Shown here: in pieces, positions 18,186 to 27,217 of the stretch | How positions within the stretch are numbered: the stretch's first letter is position 1 | How the letters are laid out: each line of letters starts with the position of its first letter | Source of the DNA: Saccharospirillum mangrovi | Lineage (GTDB): Bacteria; Pseudomonadota; Gammaproteobacteria; Pseudomonadales; Natronospirillaceae | Direction: 5' to 3' | DNA length: 64,000 nt | Assembly (NCBI RefSeq): GCF_003367315.1 | Contig: NZ_CP031415.1 | Coordinates: forward strand, 301,001 to 365,000 | The notes under the pieces: model-generated | The model's input: only the letters and a program-made list of their open reading frames with translations | Told to the model about the DNA's origin: nothing | Databases searched by the model: none | Position numbers and translations under genes: made by a program

Positions 18186-18871
18186 GCCGACAAGCTGACC
18201 GCTTCGGCCAGCACACCAAAACGCTGACGAAAAGCGCGTTCACCGGCCGGGCTGAACAACAGGCTGCGCGATTGCGGATCGCGCCGCGCCCAACCTCGCC
18301 GCAACACCTCCTCAAGAATCCATTGCCCCACCTGACCGGCTAAGTGGCTGCGGCGTTCGCTCCAGTCGAGGCAGGCGCGACACAGCGGCCGTCGGCTGCG
18401 CTGGGCGACAAATCCCCACTGCGCGAATTGCGCCTGGCCGGCATCGGTGAGCTGGCATTGGTCGGCGTAACTGTCGATCAACCCTTGAGCGCAAAGTCCG
18501 TCGTGCAATTGCACGCCCAATTGCCCGGCCAGGTGGTCGTAACAGACACGTGCCCGGCGTAAGGCGATGTCGTCCGGCCCGGTCGCAATCGTCGGTGCCT
18601 GAGCGGCAGATAAACCAAACAACCGCTCCAGCAATTCCGCCACCGGCGCACCGTTCAATTCGAAATACCGATGTCGCCCCTGCTTACGCAATTGAATCAG
18701 GCCACTGCGCTGTAACCGCGCCAAATGGCTGCTGGCGGTGGACGGGCTGATGTCGGCGCAGAGCGCGAGTTCGGTGGCGGTCAGCGCTTGGCCTCCGAGC
18801 AAGGCGGTCAGCATCTGAGCGCGGCTGGGATCGCCGAGTTCGGCGGCCAGTTGAGCGATGTCCGGTTGCAT
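18182..18871 (-). CDS. ArsR-family transcriptional regulator with C-terminal extension
   Basis: A 229-residue regulator. The N-terminal winged helix (about 1-85) contains LTATELALCADISPSTASSH and a recognition-helix region ending LRKQGRHRYF. Unlike short ArsR proteins it carries a second domain of about 130 residues with PLCRACLDWSERR, a layout seen in a sub-family often found beside small monooxygenase genes. The ATG at 18871 has AGGAC upstream; an extended frame to 18940 is less likely. It is divergent from the NIPSNAP-ABM pair (128 bases between starts), which it may control. Confidence 0.78.
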   Translation of the reverse strand: MQPDIAQLAAELGDPSRAQMLTALLGGQALTATELALCADISPSTASSHLARLQRSGLIQLRKQGRHRYFELNGAPVAELLERLFGLSAAQAPTIATGPDDIALRRARVCYDHLAGQLGVQLHDGLCAQGLIDSYADQCQLTDAGQAQFAQWGFVAQRSRRPLCRACLDWSERRSHLAGQVGQWILEEVLRRGWARRDPQSRSLLFSPAGERAFRQRFGVLAEAVSLSA

Positions 18872-18999
18872 GGCGTGGTCCTGTGAAGAGCCGGTGGTGA
18901 CAGTCTGCAACACCTCGATTGCCGACACTTCGATGCCCATCGAAGCGAGGCCGTAACGCGCCGCTTAGGCTGCCGACTCCATTGAACCGGAGTCCAGCC

Positions 19000-19338
19000 A
19001 TGACCATCACCTGTTTTATCGAGTATCGCATTGATCCAAGCCAGCGCGAGCAGTTCGCTGAATACGCACGCCGTTGGGGCGAGATTATTCCCGCCTGCGG
19101 CGGCCAGTTACTGGGTTATTTTCTGCCTTGGGAAGGCACTAATTATCAGGCCTGGGGGTTGATCAGTTTTGCCAGTCTGGCTGAGTACGAAGCGTATCGG
19201 GTGCGCTTGCGCAATGACGCCGCCGGTCGTGCTAATTTCGAGTTCGCCCAACGCGAGGGTTTTATTCTCGAAGAACGGCGGACCTTTTTAACGCCGGTAC
19301 CGGAAAGCTGCGATTGGCTAACGGAGGCGCAGCCATGA
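19000..19338 (+). CDS. NIPSNAP-family small protein
   Basis: A 112-residue ferredoxin-like-fold protein beginning [19 protein letters not shown] and containing [13 protein letters not shown], typical of bacterial NIPSNAP proteins, whose activity is generally unknown. It overlaps the next gene by ATGA, so the two are translationally coupled, and it is divergent from the ArsR-type regulator. A role in detoxifying or sensing a small reactive compound is only inference from context. Confidence 0.75.
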   Translation: MTITCFIEYRIDPSQREQFAEYARRWGEIIPACGGQLLGYFLPWEGTNYQAWGLISFASLAEYEAYRVRLRNDAAGRANFEFAQREGFILEERRTFLTPVPESCDWLTEAQP

Positions 19339-19661
19339 TCGCGGTGATTTTCGAAGCGCTGCCCAACGCAGGCCGCCAGGACGATTATCTGGCGGCAGCA
19401 GAACGGTTGCGGGCGCAGCTGATCAATCAGCCGGGCTTTATTTCCATCGAGCGGTTTCAGAGTCTGACCAAGCCGACCAAGTTGTTGTCGTTGTCGTTCT
19501 GGCAGGACGAAACGGCGGTGCGACTGTGGCGCGAACAGAGCGATCATCGCCAGGCGCAGGCCGCCGGAAGGACGGAGATTTTTACGGATTATCGTTTGCG
19601 GGTGGCGCAGGTGTTGCGCGATTACGGTCGGTTTGATCGAGAGGAAGCGCCGGCCGATTGA
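19335..19661 (+). CDS. Antibiotic biosynthesis monooxygenase (ABM) domain protein
   Basis: A 108-residue dimeric alpha+beta barrel protein with the family signature around [11 protein letters not shown] and [16 protein letters not shown]. Family members include heme-degrading and quinol monooxygenases as well as proteins of unknown role; no specific substrate motif is visible. The start is coupled by ATGA to the NIPSNAP gene. The pair with a divergent ArsR regulator forms a compact module. Confidence 0.78.
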   Translation: MIAVIFEALPNAGRQDDYLAAAERLRAQLINQPGFISIERFQSLTKPTKLLSLSFWQDETAVRLWREQSDHRQAQAAGRTEIFTDYRLRVAQVLRDYGRFDREEAPAD

Positions 19662-19683
19662 GCCGGCGCTTAGCTTGGCAAAA

Positions 19684-20826
19684 TCAGAACAATTTCTTGC
19701 TCGCCAGCGCCGCGCCCTCGGCCAGTGACGCCAGTTTTTTCCAGACGATTTTGGAATCGACTTTGCCAACGCCCGCGAACGTGGCGAAGCCGCAGTCGGT
19801 GCCGGCCATCACGCGTTCGCGGCCCACAATGTCGGTGAATTGCTGAATGCGCTGGGCGATCAGTTCCGGGTGTTCAACGTAGTTGGAGGTGGAATCGATC
19901 ACACCTGGCACCAGAATTTTGTTGTCCGGTAATTTGGTTTCTTTCCAGATTTGCCATTCGTGCGCGTGGCGTGGGTTCGAGGCTTCGAACAGAATCGCCG
20001 ACGGTTTGGCTTTTAAAATCACGTTCATGATTTTGCGCAAGTCGATGTCGTAAGTGTGTGGGCCTTCGTAGTTGCCCCAGCACACGTGCATACGCAGTTT
20101 TTCCGCCGGAATGTTCACCAGCGCGGCGTTCAGCGCTTCGACCTGCAACTCGGCCTGAGCCAGGAATTCGGCTTCGGTTAAATCCTGGAAGCCGGTGTGG
20201 CGCGCCATCGCCAAATCCGGGCAGTCCAGTTGCAGCACAAATCCCGCATCGACAATGGCTTCGTATTCCGGCTGCATCGCCTTGCTGATGGCTTCCAGAT
20301 ACTCGGCGATGCTGGGGTAATACTGGTTCGGCTGGAACGCCGACACCACGCCCGGCGAAGCGGCGTTCATAAAGGCGTCGGTGACGTTCGCGCCATCAAC
20401 TGCGCTTTTGAAATTCTTCAGATCGAAATTCAGCGGCTCGGTGGTGGAGACTTCCACCGGGCCGGTGCAGCACAGCCGTTTGAAACTTTGCTTGCCGGCG
20501 ACCAGCGCCATCTTTTCCTGATATTCCGGGTAGTCGGCGAGGTCCAGTGCGACTTTGCGCGGCTGGTGGCCGTCGAAACCGGTGAGGCGGTCTTTGATGT
20601 AGGTGGCGTAGCCGATCTTGCTCAGCTCGCCGTCGCTGATCACGTCGATACCGGCGTCGGCCTGAAGTTTCACCACTTCGCGTACGGCCTCAGATACCAC
20701 GGCTTCAAACTGTTTCGGATCGGTTTCGGTGCCGTGTTCGCGTGCCATCAAGACATCCACCACGGCTTGGGAACGCGGCAGGCTGCCGACGTGGGTGGTC
20801 AGAATGCGGTCGGTGCTCAGTTTCAT
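19684..20826 (-). CDS. Cobalamin-independent methionine synthase C-domain-like protein
   Basis: A 380-residue protein related only to the catalytic C-terminal half of MetE, without the N-terminal repeat domain. It begins TTHVGSLPRSQAVVDV, has HVCWGNYEGPHTYDI (zinc/homocysteine-site region), FEASNPRHAHEW, and a late GTDCGFATFAGVG carrying the second zinc-type cysteine. Such short MetE-like proteins are widespread and include methyltransferases acting on small thiols or unidentified donors; a true methionine synthase role is unproven. A good AGGAAG ribosome site precedes the ATG. Confidence 0.82.
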   Translation of the reverse strand: MKLSTDRILTTHVGSLPRSQAVVDVLMAREHGTETDPKQFEAVVSEAVREVVKLQADAGIDVISDGELSKIGYATYIKDRLTGFDGHQPRKVALDLADYPEYQEKMALVAGKQSFKRLCCTGPVEVSTTEPLNFDLKNFKSAVDGANVTDAFMNAASPGVVSAFQPNQYYPSIAEYLEAISKAMQPEYEAIVDAGFVLQLDCPDLAMARHTGFQDLTEAEFLAQAELQVEALNAALVNIPAEKLRMHVCWGNYEGPHTYDIDLRKIMNVILKAKPSAILFEASNPRHAHEWQIWKETKLPDNKILVPGVIDSTSNYVEHPELIAQRIQQFTDIVGRERVMAGTDCGFATFAGVGKVDSKIVWKKLASLAEGAALASKKLF

Positions 20827-20905
20827 TGGAGGCTTCCTTTTCTTGGAGATTCTTTTGAGAAGTCAGTGCCGCAGCACCGGGATTTGCCTGGACGGCAGTG
20901 TACAA

Positions 20906-20930
20906 CCTGAATGCGAATTCGGCATTCAGG
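20906..20930 (-). terminator. hairpin at the end of the polytopic membrane-protein gene
   Basis: cctgaatgc (20906-20914) and gcattcagg (20922-20930) form a 9-bp stem around a 7-base loop and include the stop codon of the minus-strand membrane-protein gene. There is no strong T-run on the minus strand. Confidence 0.4.
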
Positions 20931-22248
20931 CGAGCCAGTATTGGTAGGCGTGCAGGGCGATAAAATCGATCACCAACACCGTCGGCGCGTACCAGCGGTT
21001 CAGCCGCAACAGCGCGCGTGCCGAAACGCCATAGCGCGATTGCAGCGCCAGCTGAATGCCGGAAAACGGCGACAGCGCCACGCCCAGCGACCAGCTCATC
21101 AGAAACACCAGACCGAGCAGATTCGGATCGTTGATTGCCGGCATCAGCAGACTGCCCGCCAGTGCGACCGTGGTTACCGGGTGCATGCCGATCATCGCCA
21201 GGCCGATCATGATGACCAGCACAATAAACGCCTGGTTGGCACCGAATTGCTCGAACTGCACTTCAACATTGAACGACGCCAGCAGCGCAGCGACGCCTGC
21301 CGCCATCACCGCTGCGGCCAAAAACAACGACACTTCGCCACCGAGTTTGGGCAGGTTTTGCTGGATGTGATTGAGCGTGGCGCTGGCGCCTGCGCGGCCC
21401 TGGCGCAGCGTCACCCAAAGCGGCGCGAAGACGACCGAAATCAGCGTTACCAACGTCAGTACCGAGACATTCGGCCAGCGGTGATGCGCCACCATCACCA
21501 GAACGGCGAGCAAGGTCGGCAGCCACAGTGAACCGAGATGCATCGGGTAGCCGACGGATTGGGCGGCGTCCGGGTGGCGGCGAATCTGGATGATGGTGAA
21601 CGTCAACGCGGCGATGGCCGCTGGCAGACCGATGGTCACCAGCGTCGCCAGTTGCGCACCGGGCGCGCTGATTAAGGCGATACCCATGGCGGCAAAGAAT
21701 GGCGACCAGAACGCCGCTGCGCTGAAGCCACGCAAAATCACCAGCGCTTGCAGCGGTTGCAGCTTGCCATTTTTAGACAGCCGGTCGCCAAGAATGGTGA
21801 TGGTCGACATATTGATGACCGAGCCGATCAGGTGGCCGCCGAGCAGGGTGCGAATCAAAGCGCGGGTGCCGGTGGGGCGGTCGTCGCTGGTGCCGGTCGT
21901 GGTGCCGTTGACCAGACGCAGAAAGCTGACGCCCATCAACATCGCAATCACGGTCTGGTTGGCGTTCAGTGCCTGGCGTAAATACAGCCAGTCGGCGCCG
22001 CGTACTAACCCGATGACCAGACCCAGAACACCCAATCCAAACATGGCGCGCACCTGCCAGCGTTGCGGCCCTTTCAGGCTGCCAAGCAACAGGATAGCGG
22101 AACACCAGACCAAAGCGCCGGCGGTCCAGGACGGCCAGGCCGCAAACAGGGAGGCAGCGATGGCGCACAGAATGACGCTCATCAGCGTCCAACCGGCCAC
22201 TAAAAAACGCCAGCGGGATTGGGCGCTGGCCGGTGTGGGTGCAGTCAT
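20926..22248 (-). CDS. Polytopic inner-membrane protein, possible ion-transporter superfamily member
   Basis: A 440-residue protein with about ten to twelve hydrophobic segments and almost no soluble domain. The C-terminal half (GMHPVTTVALAGSLLMPA, SWSLGVALSPFSGIQLAL) resembles the pore halves of IT-superfamily anion or dicarboxylate carriers, but I cannot assign a substrate. The ATG at 22248 is preferred over the in-frame ATG at 22344, whose extra residues are arginine- and histidine-rich and unlike a membrane start. It is divergent from the MoxR operon. Confidence 0.65.
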   Translation of the reverse strand: MTAPTPASAQSRWRFLVAGWTLMSVILCAIAASLFAAWPSWTAGALVWCSAILLLGSLKGPQRWQVRAMFGLGVLGLVIGLVRGADWLYLRQALNANQTVIAMLMGVSFLRLVNGTTTGTSDDRPTGTRALIRTLLGGHLIGSVINMSTITILGDRLSKNGKLQPLQALVILRGFSAAAFWSPFFAAMGIALISAPGAQLATLVTIGLPAAIAALTFTIIQIRRHPDAAQSVGYPMHLGSLWLPTLLAVLVMVAHHRWPNVSVLTLVTLISVVFAPLWVTLRQGRAGASATLNHIQQNLPKLGGEVSLFLAAAVMAAGVAALLASFNVEVQFEQFGANQAFIVLVIMIGLAMIGMHPVTTVALAGSLLMPAINDPNLLGLVFLMSWSLGVALSPFSGIQLALQSRYGVSARALLRLNRWYAPTVLVIDFIALHAYQYWLA

Positions 22249-22433
22249 GGCAACAGGGTGTGGATGGGCGGAGCGCCAGCATAACCGATGCCGTGGCGAA
22301 TGCCCGAACCGGCCGCTCGAATGGTGCGTTCCATAGGGGCGCAAACGCGCCTATTTCGAACGCCGCCAGACAGTGCTTGCACGACTGCCGACAAGCTCTA
22401 GAATCGATCCAGACTTTATTGGCGGGTTGGTTT

Positions 22434-23393
22434 ATGACCACCGAACGATCCTTGTCCAGGCTGCGCGCCGCGCTGCAGACACGCATTTTGGGTCAGCCGG
22501 AGCTGATTGAATCGCTGATGCTGGCGTTGCTGGCCGACGGCCATTTATTGGTCGAAGGCGCACCCGGCTTAGCCAAAACCACCGCCATCAAGGCGTTGGC
22601 GGCGGCTATCGATGGCGATTTTCAGCGCATCCAGTTCACCCCCGATTTATTGCCCGCCGATGTCACCGGTTCCGACATCTACCGCGCCCAAACCCAAAGC
22701 TTTGAGTTTCAGCCCGGCCCGGTGTTCGCCAATCTGGTGTTGGCCGACGAAATCAACCGGGCACCGGCCAAGGTGCAGTCGGCGTTGCTCGAAGCCATGT
22801 CGGAACGGCAGGTGACCGTCGGCGGTAAAACCTACGCCTTGCCCGATCCGTTTTTGGTGATGGCGACGCAAAACCCGATCGAACACGAAGGCACTTACGC
22901 CTTGCCGGAAGCGCAACTCGACCGCTTTCTGATGCGCGTGCGGCTGGATTACCCGGACGCCGCCACCGAGCGTCAGGTATTGGAACTGGCGCGCCGCCGC
23001 GAAGCCCGGGCCGATACCGACACCGAAACACTCGCCAGTCTGAACGACTTGCTCGCCGCCCGACGCGCCCTGAACGATGTTTATGTCGCCGAAGCGGTGA
23101 GCGATTACATCGTCCATCTGATCGACGCCAGTCGCCGCCCCGCTTATTACAGCGGTCGCTTGGCAGACGTCATCGATTTCGGTGCCTCGCCGCGCGCCAC
23201 TTTGGCGTTGGAACGCTGCTCGCGGGCGCTGGCCTGGCTCGAAGGCGAGGATTTCGTCACGCCCGATCAGGTGAAGCGGCTGGCGCATCGGGTGCTGGAG
23301 CATCGACTGGTGCTGTCACTGTCTGGTCAAGCCGAAGGCTGGACCGCCGCTGCCGTGGTCGATCATCTGCTGGACAGCGTGGCGGTGCCCTGA
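22434..23393 (+). CDS. MoxR-type AAA+ ATPase
   Basis: A 319-residue MoxR ATPase: Walker A GAPGLAKT (42-49), a Walker B segment LVLADEINRAP, then QVTVGGKTYALPDPF and the sensor motif ATQNPIEHEGTYALPEAQ. MoxR proteins act as chaperones that assemble or activate complexes together with VWA-domain partners. It is the first of six genes that abut or overlap (MoxR, DUF58, DUF4381, two VWA proteins, BatD), the Bat (aerotolerance) layout. The ATG at 22434 has only a weak ribosome site. Confidence 0.93.
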   Translation: MTTERSLSRLRAALQTRILGQPELIESLMLALLADGHLLVEGAPGLAKTTAIKALAAAIDGDFQRIQFTPDLLPADVTGSDIYRAQTQSFEFQPGPVFANLVLADEINRAPAKVQSALLEAMSERQVTVGGKTYALPDPFLVMATQNPIEHEGTYALPEAQLDRFLMRVRLDYPDAATERQVLELARRREARADTDTETLASLNDLLAARRALNDVYVAEAVSDYIVHLIDASRRPAYYSGRLADVIDFGASPRATLALERCSRALAWLEGEDFVTPDQVKRLAHRVLEHRLVLSLSGQAEGWTAAAVVDHLLDSVAVP

Positions 23394-24307
23394 TGCCGCC
23401 GGCCCTGCTGCCAACGGGCACCGAGGTCCGACTGGAAGATTTGCTGGCGCTGCGCCTGATCGCCGGCGACCTCAGTCGCATTCCCCAGCGCCGCCCGGCG
23501 CAACTTCCCGAGGGTGAACAGCGCAGCCGCCAGCGCGGCCAAAGCCGCGAGTTCGCCGAACTGCGCGCCTACCAAAGTGGCGACGACGTTCGCCGCATCG
23601 ACTGGCGCGTCACCGCCCGCCGCAACGAACCCTACCTGCGAGTATTCGAAGCCGAACGTCGGCAACCGCAACTGATCTGGCTCGACCTCAGCGCCAGCTT
23701 GTATTTCGGCAGCCAGACGGTCTTCAAGTCGGTCGTCGCCAGCCATTGGGCGGCGTTTCTGGGGTGGCGTTTAGTCGGGCTGAAACAGAGCGTGCGCTTG
23801 CTGGTGACCGGGCCGGGCATCGAACTGTGGCTGCATCTGCGGCGTCCGGCCGATGTCGCGGCGGCGTGCCAGCAACTGGCGCAGGCGCATCACTTGTTGG
23901 CGCAGCGGTATGTGACTGGCACCGAAGCGCCCCGGCTCGGTGCGATTCAGGCGGCATTGGCCGGCCGGCCCAATCTCTGGCTGCTGTCGGACTTGTCGCA
24001 CTGGACGCCAGCGACGCTCGACAGCGCCCTGCCGCTGCAACGCCTGCATGGTTTGACGTTGCTGCAACCGGTCGATGCCGTCGAAGCCGAGTTGCCGCCG
24101 GTCGGCACGCTGTCGGTGCGCGGCAACCGGGGCGATACCCGGCTGCCGACCGACGCCGCCCGGGTGCGCCATCATCACCGCCAGGCCTTTGCCGACCGCC
24201 AGGCAGACTGGCAGCAATGGGCCAACCGCCGCGACGCACGCTGGCGGCCCACGGGCACTCAAACATTCGATTGGTCGGAGGTGCGCCAATGGCCGCTGCC
24301 GACCTGA
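23393..24307 (+). CDS. DUF58 domain protein of the MoxR/Bat operon
   Basis: A 304-residue cytosolic protein with the DUF58 core GDDVRRIDWRVTARRNEPY followed by a divergent VWA-like fold (LIWLDLSASLYFGSQTVFKS). DUF58 proteins regularly follow MoxR and are presumed to be its partner. The start ATG shares one base with the MoxR stop, and the stop overlaps the next start, indicating strict co-translation. Confidence 0.88.
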   Translation: MPPALLPTGTEVRLEDLLALRLIAGDLSRIPQRRPAQLPEGEQRSRQRGQSREFAELRAYQSGDDVRRIDWRVTARRNEPYLRVFEAERRQPQLIWLDLSASLYFGSQTVFKSVVASHWAAFLGWRLVGLKQSVRLLVTGPGIELWLHLRRPADVAAACQQLAQAHHLLAQRYVTGTEAPRLGAIQAALAGRPNLWLLSDLSHWTPATLDSALPLQRLHGLTLLQPVDAVEAELPPVGTLSVRGNRGDTRLPTDAARVRHHHRQAFADRQADWQQWANRRDARWRPTGTQTFDWSEVRQWPLPT

Positions 24308-24708
24308 GTGTGTTGACCGCACAATTGCTCGCCAATGCACCGCCAGCCGCGCCGTCGCTCTGGCCGCCCGCCTGGCCGGTGTGGGCGCTGGCGCTGAGTC
24401 TGTTGCTGACGTTATTGGCGGGGTGGTTTTATCGCCGCAAAACCGCCCGTCGTCGCCGTTATCTGCGCGCACTGCGGCAGGTGAAACGGCAATCGGCGCA
24501 ACGCCGACTGCGCCAACTTCACGCCTTACTGCGCAACGCCGGTGGCGCCGAAGTGCGACGGTTGAGTGCGGCCGAGTTCGCTCAGGCCGTGGCTCAGACA
24601 CTCGGTCAGCAACAGCCGCCCGCCTGGGTAAACGCGCATTACCGCCGCCGCGCCGAGCGCGTGAACTGGCGCGACGTGCGTCGGCTGATCCGACGGTGGT
24701 GCGCGTGA
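24289..24708 (+). CDS. DUF4381 single-pass membrane protein
   Basis: A 139-residue protein with one membrane helix (VWALALSLLLTLLAGWFY) after a proline-rich N-terminus, then a strongly basic cytoplasmic domain (RRKTARRRRYLRALRQ). This matches DUF4381, found between DUF58 and the VWA genes in proteobacterial Bat operons. GGAGG precedes the ATG by about seven bases. It overlaps the DUF58 gene by 19 bases and the next gene by GTGA. Confidence 0.82.
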   Translation: MAAADLSVLTAQLLANAPPAAPSLWPPAWPVWALALSLLLTLLAGWFYRRKTARRRRYLRALRQVKRQSAQRRLRQLHALLRNAGGAEVRRLSAAEFAQAVAQTLGQQQPPAWVNAHYRRRAERVNWRDVRRLIRRWCA

Positions 24709-25664
24709 GTCTGGCCTGGCCCTGGGCGCTGCTGGCGCTGCCGTTGCCCTGGCTGATCTGGTGGCGGTTGCCGGCGCGCGTCAGTGCCGACCGGCTGCGT
24801 CATCCGCTGGTGCACAGTTGGCTGGCGGCCAGCGATTCGCGCGAACCGGCGCGTTCCGGTCGGCTCGGGTTCTGGCTGTGGCTGGTCTGGCTGTTGTTGA
24901 TCGTCGCGTTGGCGCGGCCACAAACCCTCGGCCCGCCGCTGATTCCCACCCAGCCTGGGCGCAACATCATGCTGGTGGTCGATTTGTCGCTGAGCATGGC
25001 CGAGGCCGATATGGAATGGCAGGGCCGTCCGTTGAGCCGTTATCAGGCGGTGCAGGCGGTGGTCGGCGATTTTGTGCGCCAGCGCCGGGGCGATGCCCTG
25101 GGTCTGGTGGTGTTTGGTGATTTCGCCGCGCTGCAAGCGCCGCTGACGCCGGACGTCGAAGCGGTCGAAGGCGTACTGCGCACCTTGCAGCCGGGCATGG
25201 CCGGCAACAGCACCGCCATTGGCGATGGCCTGGCGATGGCGGTGCAGCGGTTGCACGAAGTGCAAGCCAGCGACGCTGTGATCATTCTGTTATCGGACGG
25301 TGAAAACACCGCTGGCGAGTTGTCGCCACAACAGGGCGCCGAAGCGGCCGAAGCCAGCGGCGTGCGTGTGCACAGCATCGGTTTTGGCGCTGAACCCCGG
25401 CTGGGCGTGTTCAGCATGAGTGGCAGCACCGTCGATGAAGCCACGCTGAAAGAGATCGCCGAACGGACCGGCGGCCAATATTTCCGCGCCCGTTCAACCG
25501 AGGAACTGGCCGAAGTCTATCGACAATTGGACGCGCTCGAACCCAGCCCGCAGCGCAGTCTGAACGCCCGCCAGGCGCGCGACTGGTTCTGGTTACCGGC
25601 ATTGGTGGCGCTGTTGGTGTTGAGTCTGGGCCGCTGGCTGGCACTGGCGCGGAGGCCGGTATGA
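24705..25664 (+). CDS. BatA-like VWA-domain membrane protein
   Basis: A 319-residue protein with N-terminal membrane helices (about 3-21 and 56-71), a VWA domain carrying a complete MIDAS start D93-L-S-L-S97 and a later LSDGENTAGE, and a C-terminal membrane helix. This is the BatA topology, with the VWA domain between membrane anchors. The GTG start overlaps the DUF4381 stop (GTGA) and the stop overlaps the next start (ATGA). Bat proteins are linked to oxidative and envelope stress tolerance; the molecular role is not settled. Confidence 0.88.
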   Translation: MSLAWPWALLALPLPWLIWWRLPARVSADRLRHPLVHSWLAASDSREPARSGRLGFWLWLVWLLLIVALARPQTLGPPLIPTQPGRNIMLVVDLSLSMAEADMEWQGRPLSRYQAVQAVVGDFVRQRRGDALGLVVFGDFAALQAPLTPDVEAVEGVLRTLQPGMAGNSTAIGDGLAMAVQRLHEVQASDAVIILLSDGENTAGELSPQQGAEAAEASGVRVHSIGFGAEPRLGVFSMSGSTVDEATLKEIAERTGGQYFRARSTEELAEVYRQLDALEPSPQRSLNARQARDWFWLPALVALLVLSLGRWLALARRPV

Positions 25665-27217
25665 CGCTGTTGCGCCCCTGGCTGTTGCTGTTATTGCTGC
25701 CCTGGCTCATTGGCTGGTGGTGGACGCGCCGACGCGAGCGCAGTGCCGCCTGGAGCCGGCTGATTCAACCGCAATTGCTGCAAGCGCTGGATCACGAACC
25801 GGGCCGCGACCCCATCGTTCAGCACTGGCTGCTCGGTCTGGCGGGTGTGTTGATCATCGTCGCACTGGCCGGACCAGCGCAAAGCCAGGCGACCAGCACC
25901 CGTCTCAGCCACGGCAATCTGGTGGTGTTGCTCGACGTCAGTCTGTCGATGGCCGCCGAAGATCTGGTGCCGAGCCGGCTCGAACGTGCCCGCCGCGTGG
26001 TCTTCGACTGGGCCGATTCGGGTCTGTTCGAGCGCACCGCCGTTATCGTCTATTCCGCCTCGGCGCATTGGCTGATGCCACTCACCGAAGACGCCCAAAC
26101 GCTGGCGCTGCAACTGGAACAACTCGATCCCTTCGAAATGCCGCGCTACGGCAACCGGCCGGAACTGGCGTTTCAGTTGCTGGCGCAAAAACAATCGCAA
26201 CTGGCCGGCGCGCCGCTGCATCGGTTGTGGCTGACCGACGATCCGGCCAGCGAACGACTGGCCGACATCGACACCGCGAACAACAGCGGCCACACCTGGA
26301 TCATGCCGGTCGGCACCGAAAACGGCGGCCCGATTCCATTGCCCAACGGCGATGGATTCGTCACCGACGCCGACCGCATGGTGGTCGCCAACCTCGACCG
26401 CGATGCCTTCGAACAAGCCGCCAAACGCCTCGACGCCACCTTGCTGGGCCTGGGCAGCCAACCGCAGAGCGAGTGGCTGAACGCGCGTCGCAGCGTCCGA
26501 TCTTCCGGGGCGTCACTGACCGATCTCGGCCCCTGGCTGTTGTTGCCGGCGCTGTTGTTATTGCTGCCCTGGTATCGACGCGGACTGGTGTTTGCCGTGC
26601 CGTTGCTGGTCGTTTTGACTGGACAACCGACACCGGCAATGGCGGCCGAACCCTGGTGGCACAACGCCGAACAGCGCGCCTACGACGCCTGGCGAAACGG
26701 CGACATCGCACGCAGCCGCGCACTGACACAACGACCGGAATTGCTCGGACAATTGGCGTTTGATGCTGGCGATTACGCCACCGCGGCCGACGCCTGGTCG
26801 CAGTCGAACCGCGCCGACGATCACTACAATCGCGGCAACGCCCTGGTCAACCTGGGCGAACTGGAAGCGGCGCTGGCGGCGTACGATCAGGCATTGGCAC
26901 TGGGCGAGCATCCGGCGGCGCAGTACAACCGTCAGTTGGTGGCCGATTTTCTGGCGCAGCAAAACACCGAACAGGACTCGCAACCGCAAAGTGCTGAGCG
27001 TCAGCCAACACCGGATTCACTGCATCTGGACCCAAACGAGCCGGCCGAACAACGCACCGAGGACGATGAAGCCAGCGCCGAACAACGCATTCAGAACGCG
27101 CGGCTGGATCAATTGCTGAACCGGATTCCGCCGCCGCGTGGCAATCTGCTGGAGCGGCGTCTGCAACAGGAATACCGGCAGGCGCCGGTGGACGATGCGG
27201 GGGCGACGCTGTGGTGA
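25661..27217 (+). CDS. BatB/BatC-like VWA and TPR membrane protein
   Basis: A 518-residue fusion: two N-terminal membrane helices, a VWA domain with MIDAS D92-V-S-L-S96, a membrane segment near residues 285-325, then a periplasmic TPR region (YNRGNALVNLGELEAALAAY) and an acidic glutamine-rich stretch before a final basic segment. It combines what in other genomes are BatB (VWA) and BatC (TPR). The ATG overlaps the BatA-like stop, and its own stop overlaps the BatD-like start. Confidence 0.87.
   Translation: MTLLRPWLLLLLLPWLIGWWWTRRRERSAAWSRLIQPQLLQALDHEPGRDPIVQHWLLGLAGVLIIVALAGPAQSQATSTRLSHGNLVVLLDVSLSMAAEDLVPSRLERARRVVFDWADSGLFERTAVIVYSASAHWLMPLTEDAQTLALQLEQLDPFEMPRYGNRPELAFQLLAQKQSQLAGAPLHRLWLTDDPASERLADIDTANNSGHTWIMPVGTENGGPIPLPNGDGFVTDADRMVVANLDRDAFEQAAKRLDATLLGLGSQPQSEWLNARRSVRSSGASLTDLGPWLLLPALLLLLPWYRRGLVFAVPLLVVLTGQPTPAMAAEPWWHNAEQRAYDAWRNGDIARSRALTQRPELLGQLAFDAGDYATAADAWSQSNRADDHYNRGNALVNLGELEAALAAYDQALALGEHPAAQYNRQLVADFLAQQNTEQDSQPQSAERQPTPDSLHLDPNEPAEQRTEDDEASAEQRIQNARLDQLLNRIPPPRGNLLERRLQQEYRQAPVDDAGATLW

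Noticed and set aside
19684-20826. Calling the gene metE
   Set aside because: Only the C-terminal domain is present, so the full methionine synthase name would mislead.
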